Below, in pieces: positions 38,501-50,500 of a DNA stretch of 64,000 nt; the stretch's first letter is position 1, and each line of letters begins with the position of its first letter. Source of the stretch: Girardinichthys multiradiatus (Eukaryota > Chordata > Actinopteri > Cyprinodontiformes > Goodeidae). The stretch is from NCBI RefSeq assembly GCF_021462225.1, contig NC_061804.1, forward strand, positions 7,734,740 through 7,798,739, in the 5' to 3' direction. Both the position numbers and the translations under genes were made by a program. The notes below the pieces were generated by a model that searched no databases, had not been told where the DNA came from, and worked only from the letters and a program-made list of their open reading frames with translations.

Positions 38501-41500
38501 GGCTTCATCATAGTTTGATAAATAATTTGTGTTGACTGGTATTGCATGTCAGTAACTCTCAATACATGCATCCTGAGATTACCTTTAGTTAGACTTTGGA
38601 CAAAAGTTGAGTCACTTAGAGAGCAATCGAACACATAAGACTCAGATGTATATGCGGTGCTAATATGTCTGTTTATTGTTTTACATTTTATATTTTTATT
38701 TAATGTGAAAATGCGATAAAATTCAATGGTTTATCCAGAGAGCTGACATTTAAGAAAATATTTCATAGAGTCTCAATTATCTTCAAATATTTATGGTAAA
38801 GTTCCCACATCACTGAAGCCCTCAGTTAATATTTTATTGTAGTTTGTGAATGAAATCTTCAAACATTAAATCATTAAAGAGGCATGACTGGCATCTCTTC
38901 TGTATTAATTGGCTATGAAACAGAATGGGATCTGGGAAATGCTGAGGGAATGAAATCCAACCTCGAATGATCTTCACCTTCACTCTGATCATCTGTTGCC
39001 ATTTCTTTAGGTTATTACTCTCTGATCTGCATTCGTCTTTTTTCCCTTTCAGTCTTTCCTTTTCTCTTTCCTTTTTCTGTCTGTGTCTTTGTGTTTTTCT
39101 GTAGACTCAGACGAAATTGGAACATGCCCACATTCGTCAGCTTGAGCAGAGTCTGCTGCTCGAAAAATCGAGAGCAGAGGCGCTCCAGAAAGAATTAGAG
39201 AGGCGAAGGGTAAAAAAGCATGAGCCCGCTGCCTGTGCTTACTGTCCTGTGTTGTTCTGCTTCTCTGTCAAAGGCATTTCAATTGCTGCACTGATTAAAG
39301 TCATGTCCTGTCTGCCTTTGTTTGCCCACATTTTTGTTTAATCCTGAAAAACGTGGATTACATGCCTGCAAAATATTTATTTAAATTAATTCAATGCAGT
39401 TTATTTATATAGCGCCAATTCACAACACATGTTGTCTCAAGGCACTTCACAAAGTCAGGTACATACATTCCAATTAATCCTAACCATTGAACAGTTCAGT
39501 CAAAGTTAGTTATTTATTCAAAGTGGACAAAATGTTTTTCTGTCTAAGGAAACCCAGCAGATTGCATCCAGTCAGTGACTTGTAGCATTCACTCCTCCTG
39601 GATGAGCATGTAGAGACAGTGAACAGTCACTGGAGTTGACTTTGCAGCAATCCCTCATACTGAGCATACATGTAACGACAGTGGAGAGGAAAAACTCCCT
39701 TTTAACAGGAAGAAACCTCTAGCAGAACCAGAACCAGGCTCAGTGTGAGCGGCCATCTGCCGCTGACCGACTGGGGGTTTTAGAGAACAGAGCAGAGACA
39801 CAAAGAAGCACTGATCCAGGAGTCCTTTCTATGGGAAGGAAAAGTAAATGTTAATGGATGTAGCTCCTTTAGTCGTTTCACCTAGAAAGAAAGAACAGAT
39901 AAACTTTGAGCCAGTTTTCAAGGATAAAGTCTGAAAGAGAGAACACAGAGTTAGTCACAGTAGAAGCTCAGTCAATTTCCATGTCTAGGAGAGAGAAAGG
40001 GTTAAACACTAAAAGACAGGGCCATGTGGATCATCGGTAGAGGGTGAGCATTAAGTTGTTGCCAGCAAAAGCTTGGACGATGCCCCTCTCCAGAAAGGTG
40101 TCACAGGTAGACACAGAGCGAGGCCAGGTGTAGCTTCTAGGAAGAGAAAAGAGAGAACAAAGTCAAAAGCTGAAATAACTGCAAATAATGCATAATTGGA
40201 GAGTAGTGTGAGAATGTAGCGAAGAGGTGAAAGTGGTCATTATGTCCTCCAGCAGCCTAAGCCTATAGCAGCATAACTACACAGATAGTTTCAGTTCAGA
40301 TTATTTAGTTAAACGGCGCTTATTTACAACAATGTCGTCTCAAGGAACCCCACAAAGGATCCCACTGATGGTCATTGTTATACTAAAAACCACAAGGATT
40401 GGGATACCTCCCTCTGTCAGATTGATTATAACCACTGGAAAAGAGAAGGGGTCATACAGGTAGCAGAAATGGAGGGTGTGTTTGCACCTCAACCATAACT
40501 GAGCCGGTTTAGGTCTGCCTCCCATTCTACTTCTAGAGACTCTAGGAACCACCAGTAAACCTGCAGTCTGAGAACAAAGTGCTCTGTTAGGAACATATGG
40601 ACCAATCAGATCTCTGATGTATGATGGAGCTAGATCATTAAGGGCTTTATATGTGAGGAGGAGAATTTTAAATTCTATTCTGGATTTAACAGGGAGCCAA
40701 TGAAGGGAAGCTAAAATAGGAGAAATATGATCTCTCTTTTTAATTTTCTTCTTTTTTGTTTTATATATATATTTTTTCAGCACTAGTGGCCTTTATTTTT
40801 CCCATTTTTGACAGTAGGTAGACAGGAAAGAGGGGTAGAGAGAGGGAGAGACATTCAGTAAATGTTGCCGGGTCCGGGACTTGAACCCGGGACAGCCGCC
40901 ATTCGAGGACTGTAGCCTCTGTATATGGTCGCGCGCTTAACCCCTACACCATCAGCGCCGCGCCCTCTCTTTTTAATTTTCATCAGAACTCTTGCTGCAG
41001 CATTTTGAATCAGCTGAAGGCTTTTAACTGCATTTTGTGGACATCCTAATAGTAAAGAATTACAATAGTCCAGCCTTGAAGTAACAAATGCATGGACTAG
41101 TTTTTCAGCGTCACTCCTGGATAGGATATTTCTAATTTTGGCAATGTTCCGGAGATGAAAGAAGGAAATCCTAGAAACCTGTTTAATATGGGATTTAAAT
41201 GACATGTCCTGGTTAAAAGTAACACCAAGGTTTTTTACTTTATTACCGGAGGTCAATTTAATGCCATCCAGGTTAAGTGCAAGTTAAGTGCAGGTTAATT
41301 GCTGTGCAAATGCTCACACCTTTGATTAGCAACTATTTTCTCAAGAATTAATGATGAGAAATAAGCTGTTCTGGCTTGGCGAAGTGTCTTTTTATACAAC
41401 AGTAGGCTATTTTTCCAGATTAAGTAGGAATCCTCTAGGTGTGTAGAGTGCCATTTTCTCTCCAATTTTCTAACATTGTGCTTTAAAGTACGCAGATCTA

Positions 41501-44500
41501 AATTAAACCAAGGAGCCTGTCTCCTATGAATGATTACCTTCTTTTTCAACGGGGCTGCATTGTCTAATGCATCACGCAATGATGAAGTAACACTATGAAC
41601 AAAAGAATCAATTTGTGAAGGGGCAGAAACAAAATTATTGCCCTCCACTGGGTTTTTTTGTGATAATGAGGAAATTAAAAGTGGAACAGATTCTTTAAAG
41701 GTTGTTACAGCATTGTCTGATAATGATCTACTGTAATGAAATTTTCTTTCAAGTGTGGAGTACTCGGTTAAATTAAACTCAAAGGTTATTAAAAAATGGT
41801 CAGACAGGACAGGGTTATGAGGAAATATTGTTATGTCTTTACACTCAATGCCATATGTCAGCACAAGGTCCAGAGAAGGAAGACAAAGGTGGGTAGGTTT
41901 GTTAATGTTTTGATCAAAGCCAATTGAGTCTGGGACTAGTCAATAAATCGGACTGAAAGATGGTTGCTACTCCTCCTCCTCGCCCAGTATTTCGAGGAAT
42001 GTGAAAATTTAAATAATTAGTAGAAGTTGACTCATTTATAGTAACATAATCCTCTTGCTGCAGCCAGGTTTCTGTGAGGCAAAATAAATCAATCTGATTG
42101 TCACCAATCAGGTCACTAACTAGCAAAGTCTTTGAAGAGAGAGATCTTATGTTCAGTAAGCCACATTCAATTGTTTTATTTTTATTTTCGGTCTGAGTTG
42201 TGTTTATTTCTATGAGAATTTCCTGATTTCCTCCTTTTAAATTATTTTTTAATCTATTCAATTTTGGCCGTGGGTGAGACACTGTCTTAATAGGGTAATG
42301 GGTGGGTAGCAGTACAGAAGCTGCAGAGAGGAGTGTTAAACTACGACCCTGCTTCCTGGTCTGAACCCTGGTTTGTCAGAGTTTTGGGTTGTCAGAGTTG
42401 TAGCCTGCATCTATGGTAGCTATAATATAAACATATTTCAAACTCAACCTGTGTCGAACTTTGTGCTTTGTCCGTGTTTCTGGTCAAGGAAGGACTTCAT
42501 AATATGGATAAAGAGGTGATTTTAAACACTTTAGATTTTTAAAACCTTATTAGTATCCTATTTCCTATCCATGCATACATTCTGTATATCTGCGTATCCA
42601 TGCAGGGTCGTGGGGAGGTGGGGTGGGAGGAGTGGAGTGGGTAGCGGTTGGGGGGTTCTGGTGCCTGTTTTCACTGATTATTACAGGTCTCAGTCCATCA
42701 CAGGGCAACACGGAGACACATCGAACATAAAGCCATGCTCACACACGCTCACTCCTAAAGGCAAAATTAAGAGTGGCCAGTCATATTTGTCATGTCTTTG
42801 GACTGTGGAAGGAAGCTGGAGTACCCAGAGTGAACCCATGCATGCAGGGGGAGAACATGCAAACTCCATGCAGAAGGATCCCTGGCCAGGATTCAAACCC
42901 AGGACCACCTTGCTGCAAGGCAACAGTTCTTCCAACTGCACCACTTTACATAATAAAGTATTTGCTTATCTTAGCTGAATAAAATAAGCTAAGTTAAGGC
43001 AAAAACTAAACTAAGTTTAGCTTATTTTAACTTACCTTAGCTTATCATGGCTTACTTTAGTTAACCTTGTCTTATCTTAGCTTACATAGATTATTTTAGG
43101 TTTGCTAAGCTTGTTTTACCGTAGTTTTTAACTTAACTTAGTTCATCTTCTTTTATATTAGCTTGGCTTGTTTTTGCTAATCTTGACCAACTGTAGTTTC
43201 TGAACTGAAAGAAAACTTGTTGTGACGTTTTGTTGGTTTGTTGGCTCCTTTTATTAACAATCAAATATGTAAATTATGTTTTTGAGGCTGTTCATTTTAG
43301 ACAAGTCCTTTTTAAAGCAAGTATTCTTTTTTACTACTACTAAGTAGGTACCTGATTTTAACTGTGTTTCACAGATCTTCTATGTGCTATGTTTCTGCAT
43401 TAGTAGACAACAAAGTGCTGTCTTGGATTATTTTAGGTTGACTTATTTTACTTCAGCTACAGTATGTTTATTTCATATTAATTTAGCTTATGTTATTTTG
43501 TCTTTGCTAGTCTTATTGTTATTTCTGAGTTTAGCTTATCTTAGCTTGGCTTTCCCCGGTATACCTTAGTTTAATATAGCATTGCTTAGGTTATCTTTTT
43601 TTGGCTTACCTTGGTTACCTTTGCTTATGTGATGTTTTCTAAAAGAAGAACAGGATGTGAAGAGCTAATCCAAGCCTCACCGTCAAAAACACAGAACCCA
43701 TTTCTATTTATCAGTCCGTATGCAAATAGAAAGGTGATAATAAAAGCACAAAATGAAAGTTCTTCCCATTTCTTTTTAAGCTTGTGGTTGTTGGCTTCAG
43801 ATTATCTTCATTGTAACATTTTTAATAAGAGACAGATTAGGACTAAAGAGAGACAACTACTGATATATGCTTTAAAACAAAGTGACCCATTGACATAACC
43901 AGCAGGCTGACAGCTTCACTGTTGACTTTTTATATCGAGGATGAATATCCTTCATTTTTGTGTAATTGTGTAAATTTTAAAGACTGGGCTAAATCATAGA
44001 GATAATATGCATGACACCCTGTGCACTGCATTAATATGCTGTGCTGCACCTCTCAGTGAGAGTCTCCTTAATAATAAACAGGTTGTCACTCCATATATCC
44101 TTTAGTTTTTTTTTTCTTTAAGGTTTCAAAGATAACTAAACACTTTGAAATGCTTGATTCCTGCTTCTGTCAACAGGGAAGGCGCGGTCATGTTGCAGAA
44201 TCCTTGAGGTTGGGCAACAGAACCAAGGTGAAAAAAAAAGATGTCATCTTGTTTTGGCTTTGATCCACTGCTGAGCTGTCTCAACTCTCGACTTCAGATA
44301 CTCTCAGCAACATTAACCTCGAGTAGACTCCTCTCTATCCTTGTTTTCCTTCTGTGTTTCTGTATCTGGGTGCAGTTCAGGCGAATCAGTGTAGAACTCT
44401 GCATTCGATTGTTTTCCTACACGGTTGTGCTGCTTGCTGTGCAGCAAGTCTTTCTCCTCAGTTTTCTTCTGGTTCTCTTTGGATACAAGTGTGTGTGTGA

Positions 44501-47500
44501 GGGATGTTTGCAGAACTGACACTTTGTTCAGGTTTGTTGTTGGCTTCCCCACATTTGCTTGGCTGCTTTTAGATGAAAAAACAGCATTCCTCTCTCATCT
44601 TCTGCTTCTTTGGACTTTTGCACATTTGGACAGTGACACATTGATCACTTGGCTCCTTTAAACATTTTGGAAACGAAGCATTGATTTTAATGTTAATGTC
44701 TTTCAGCATTTATTGTCCTGCTGGTGCCACTACGTTGATGGTACTCTCCTGAAATAAAGAAGGAGTCCAGTTATGGCTGCCAGGAAACAGACCGTTGGAC
44801 GCAACAGCAAGATTTGTTACATTAATATTGAAAAAGACTTAAAGCTCACTTAAAGAGTGCTTTTACATTAATAGGGAGGAAATTTAGCTGCGTAAATTGT
44901 TGCTTAAGGTTATAAACGCACAGAAAATTGTCACCTGGTCTGCTTTTAAGTGCCTCCTGGTTCTTTGTTTTGGACTCCAGCCTGTAAATGGAGTCTTAAT
45001 TAACCTTGTGAAGAGCAGAACGTCGAAGTAAGCAACAGTTCCCTTCAGGAGACAAATAAAGACCAACCAGTAGAGCCCAATACTATCCTTACGTTTAGTT
45101 TTAATTGGTCGGTTCACCAATTTGTACCACCATTTCGTAACAAGTGTGTTCCGCTCAGCCTACTTCCCTTTCATACCCATTACCATCAAAATAACCATTT
45201 TACATCTGTTTAAAGTTTGCTCAGTAGTTATGTATTTTGATGAAATTTGAAAGAAAATGGGTTTCAGTTTTGAAGTATTTACAAACAAAATTATTTTTCA
45301 GTGTTGGACCTGCCCGGCACACACAAAAAACTGTTAGATATTCTGTAACCAAAACCTAACCTGTAGCCTAACAATGTTTTTAATCATTGGATCTTTTTGA
45401 AAACGAGAAGGAGCCAAAAGCTGACCAATCTGTTGCTGTCCCCATATTTTATTTGTCCCTCTGCAGTTTCTCTTTGATTTCCGTTCTAAAGCCTGATCTC
45501 TGCCATTAGCGTTCTGTGGGTTTTTTCACCAGTCGCAGTAGGAAATTCTTCAACTTCAATCTGTAACAGGAAACTTCTCAGAATCAGTGATGGCTGTTGT
45601 TTTCTGTCTTAGCAAACCACAGTAGAAGAGCAGAGTCGCATCATGCAGCTGGAAGAGGAGCTCACCCTCCGAAGAGCTCAGGTTGAGGACCTCCAGGGTC
45701 AGCTCCGACGAGTCGACGCAAGCTCCCAGCAAGAGGCCCTGGGGGCCAACATCCAACCGGAGGCCCTCCTGCTGCGGGAGCAGCTGCTGTCGGCAGGCCG
45801 CGAGCACCACAAGGAGAGCAGCGAGCTCAAAGAGAAGCATGAGACAGCGTTAGCAGCAAGCCAGCAGGAGATCAGCTCGCTGAGGACGGTCGTGGAGAAA
45901 CAGAACGTTGAGATCAGCAAGATGAAGCAGAAGGTCCAGCAAGCCAACAAGGAGAACGTGGAGATGATGGACTCCTGGAAGGTACTCTGTACTGTTTGGT
46001 GTTCACATCTGATTGTAGAGCTTAAGGTAGAACAGGTGATCCCTTTACCAGAGTTTAGTTTATAACTAAAACATTGTTTCAAGATTGTTAGGTTGCAACA
46101 GTGTCTGAATTATTTATTGCTGTGGCTGTGCTTTCCTGAATTCAGCCTAAAAAATGACTTTTTGTTTTGTGCACAGACTAAGTTTGACACTTTAGTAAGT
46201 GACCATCAGCGATCTATGGAGGAGCTGAAGGCATCGTTGAGTAGAGGTCAGTCTTCTCCACAAGGGCAGGAGCAGGATGCCCAGGAGCTGAGGATCACCA
46301 TGGAGAGCCTGAAGATGGAGCACCAGCTGGAGATGGAGAACTTAAAGGCCAAACACAAGATCGAAGCTGCCATTCTGATCAAGGAGCGCGAGGACCTCCG
46401 CGCTCGCCTTCAGGAGGCCACAGACCAGCTGGCTGAAGGCAGATCCGACGTGGAGGCTCAGAGAGGCAAGGCTTTGCTGAATGAAGTCTCCCACAAACTG
46501 CAGAAGGCAGAGGCCAGGCTGGCAGAGATGGAGATGCTTCAGGTGGAGAGGGAAAAAACGACGACTGAGCTGCGAGAAAGCCTGGAGCTGTCAGAGAAGA
46601 CGATGGCGGATTACCAGGCTCTGCAGAAGGCCCAGGCTGAGAGCCAGGAGGAGATCCAGAAACTAGAGGAGAAGCTGAGGGTGACGGTGAACCAGCTTCA
46701 GGCTGTGCAAGCAGACCGCTTCACACCTCATGATGCAAATGTAAGCAGCTTAGGAGAAGATATGAGCTAAAGGTTACTCTGCTGTATCTTCACGTCGACT
46801 GTTGTTACTGTAAGATCTCTTTGCTCTGCTTCAGATGATAGAAGATAATGAAATTTCAGATGAGAAGATGAAGCTGAAGCAGAATATTGAAGGTATTTAT
46901 ATCCATTTATTTGTATCATATCATCTCAGACCTCTGATGTATCTCCTTTTTTTGTTTCCTACTTCTTCATCACTGCAAAGATTTAAAAAAACAAGAATTT
47001 GGTGTTTTAACTTGGAAACACCAAGGCCTATTAACCTCTGTGAGCAACTGGGATTTAGTTCCTCTGGTAGTTTATCTTAATTGGTCGTTTTATTTTCATG
47101 ACAATTTAAATTGTAGATTCTCACCAGAGACAACAAATCTGTGAATGAACACACATGGAATTATGCAATAAAAAAAGGTGTGAAATAACTCGTTTTTATA
47201 TTTTAGATTTATCAAATTAGCCACCCTTTGCTCTGATGACTGCTTTGCTCTCCTGGCGTTTTCTCCCTGAGCTTCATGAGGTGGTCACCTGAAATGGTTT
47301 TCCAAAGAGTCTTGAAAGAACTTCCCAGAGGTTCATTGAGAGACGGCCAAAGGTTAATATTTCAGTCATCACAGCATAGGGCGGCTACTTTAAGGATTAA
47401 AATAACATATTAAAATATTTAAAATTATTTTTTAAAGTTATTTTACAATTTTTGATTTGCTACATAATTGCATATGTGTTCATTCACTGTTTTGATGCCT

Positions 47501-50500
47501 TCATTGAGAATCTACATACAATGTAAATGTCAGGAATTGTGTTTGACCGGTATGGAAGTAGAAAATATCTTTTTAAATGTACATACACACACAAGTGACT
47601 TTTCAATAGAGTATAATGTGAAATCTGTCCAAGTATTCATGCTGTTGTTCTGAGACTCTGACTGTCAAGTGTTCATCAGAGAAACAGTCTGGGGGAAGAA
47701 ACTGTCTCTGAAGCAGCTGGTTTTAGCAGACGGCGCTCTGTAGCGCCACCTGAAGGTAAAAAGGATTTGTTTGATAGATTTTGTTGGCTTGCCCACTGAT
47801 CAAAAAACATGGAAAGTCCAAGAGCCTCTGTGAAGATCTAAGTAGAACTGTAGATTTACACAAGTTGGAAAAGTCACTTGGAACAGTTTTCTAAACTACT
47901 TGAAATTCACCGCTTTAAACAAATGTGCATAAGCACAAAATGTCCAGATGTCACCTCATTCCCAAGGTCCAGAAGACCTGAACTTTAACCCTTAGATGAA
48001 ATAAAAATGGTCTCCTGGCTCCTACAAAGACAGACCAAACTGCTCTAAAATCGCTTTTAAGATGTCTACACGGACGCCTGCAGGCCGAGGAATGCCTTGC
48101 CTCTGTCTCTTCATGACAGGACTCCTTTAAAAAGCAGTTTAGGACACTTTTATTTAGACAAGCTTTTAGTTTAAGCTGTTCTTGCTGTCTTTGTGTTATA
48201 TTAAGGCTATATTTGGATTTATGTTATTTGCACTCTGTAAAGCACTTTGTGATTTTTATCCATGAAAGATGTTATATAAGGTAAGGTAAGTTTATTTATA
48301 TAGCGCTTTTCAGCAATGAGACACTCAAAGCGCTGTACATACAATTACAATACAATCACAAAGCAAATAAACACAGATACAGACACAGAAAAACAAATCA
48401 AATGATAAAATCAAACAGAGGTAATTTAAAAAAGTAAAATAAAATAAAGAGAATAGAATGATGGACAAGAAAATGAAAGGAAATTTGGACTGAAAACACA
48501 ACTAATCATGCCTAAATGGCCCAGTCAAAGGCCACTCTAAACAAATAAGTTTTTAATCTTGATTTAAAGCAACTTAGGGTTTCGGCACTTTTACAGTTTT
48601 CTGGCAGTTTATTCCAGATTAGTGGAGCATAAGAACTAAAAGCTGCTTCTCCATGTTTGGTTCTGGTTCTGGTTCTGCAGAGTAGATTTGAGCCAGAAGA
48701 CCTGAGAGGTCTGGGTGGTAGATACACTGACAACAAGTCTGTAATGTATTTTGGTGCTAAGCCATTCAGTGATTTATAGACTAACAGAAGTATTTTAAAC
48801 TCTATTCTCTGAGCTACAGGGAGCCAGTGTAAGGACTTTAGAACCGGGGTGATGTGCTCCACTTTCTTAGTTCTAGTGAGGACGCGGGCAGCAGCGTTCT
48901 GGATCAACTGCCGCTGTCTGATCGACTTTTTAGGCAGACCTGTGAAGACACCGTTGCAGTAATCAATTCTACTAAAGATGAACGCATGAATTAGTTTTTC
49001 AAGGTCCTGCTGAGACATTAGTCCTTTAATCCTGGAGATGTTCTTTAGGTGATAGAAAGCTGACCTAGTTACTACCTTTATGTGTCTCTGAAGGTTCAGG
49101 TCTGAGTCCATCACTACACCCAGGTTTTCGAGCCTGACTGGTGGTTTCTAGCTCTATTAACTGAGGCTGTGTGCTAACTTTTAAACGCTCTTCCTTTGGT
49201 CCAAAGATTATTACTTCAGTTTTGTTTTGATTCAGCTGAAGAAAATTCTGGCACATCCAGGCATTGATTTCTTCTAAGCATTTACCCAGCGCTTGAATGG
49301 GTTCATGGTCACCTGGTGACATCGTAACGTATAGCTGTGTGTCGTCTGCATAGTTATGATAACTTACGTTGTTGTTTATTAAAATCTGAGTTAGGGGGAG
49401 CATGTAGATATTGAATAGGAGGGGCCCTAAGATGGACCCTTGGGGAACGCCACATGTGATTTTTGTGCTCTCTGATGTAAAGTTACCTACTGACACAAAA
49501 AAGTCCCTGTCCTTAAAGTAGGATTTAAACCAGTTGAGTGCTGTACCAGAAAGGCCGACCCAGTTTTCCAGGCGCTCTAATAAAATGGAGTGATCAACAG
49601 TGTCGAATGCTGCACTAAGGTCCAATAATACCAGCACGGTGGTTCTTCCACAGTCTGCATTTATACGGATGTCACTGAACACCTTGACAAGAGCAGTCTC
49701 TGTACTGTGGTGAGCAGGAAGCCTGACTGGAAGACATCGAAGCAGTTGGTCGTTGTTAAGAAGTTGTTTAACTGTTGAAAAACAGCTTTTTCAATAATCT
49801 TACTGATGAAGGGGAGGTTTGATATAGGCCAGTAGTTCTGTAGTAGCAGCTTGTCCAAGTTGCTCTTTTTCAATAGAGGTTTGATAATTGCTGTTTTTAA
49901 ATATAAATAAAGTTTACTTTCTTACTTACCTACAAACCCAGTACCATCTAGAGAAGCTGTCAATACTAGGAACCCTGAACCAACTGTCAACCATGGTGGT
50001 AGTTGCGTCATACTGTGGGTCTGTTTTGCTACCAGTGAAACTGGTGCATTGGACTCTTTCAGTTCGTCTCGAATCAGCAGCTAGATGGGTGAAACTTGAA
50101 CAGAACAAGGTCTTCCAACAAGACAGCGATCCCAAACACGCATAAAAACTGGTTTTCTGAACAGATAAAGCAGAATAACATTAAGCTTCTTCTGTTGAAC
50201 ATTTGCAAATGTTAAAGTGGTAAATGGACTGACCACTCAAAGCGCTTTACACTAGAGTCACATTCACCCAAACGCACTCACAGACACTTATTTGTGGACT
50301 AATTGGAGACACCATGGTACCAGTCTCTGCATCGGTTCAGTTTTTCTGCGTTTCATGCTTGAAAGCTTGATCCATGCCAAGAAAAAATAATTTAAATGAA
50401 CTTGACCACGTGAGCCAATAGGAGTGGTCAAACGAAATGTTGAGTCAGAATAATCCCAGTAGATTATTGTTTATATTTGTATCTGAATGTATGCAAATGC

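Noticed and set aside
38200..38634. 144-codon minus-strand frame in intron 8
   Set aside because: No recognised motif, no repeat match and no clear splice context; most likely chance, though not excluded.
42960..43640. CRISPR-like or regular tandem array
   Set aside because: The motif spacing is irregular, there are no spacers, and the host is a eukaryote.
45556..46082. Minus-strand frames opposite exon 10
   Set aside because: Shadows of the GC-rich clip2 exon; no conserved features.
46481..46666. Arg/Trp-rich plus-strand frame inside exon 11
   Set aside because: A shifted reading of clip2; the true frame is fixed by homology and exon phase.
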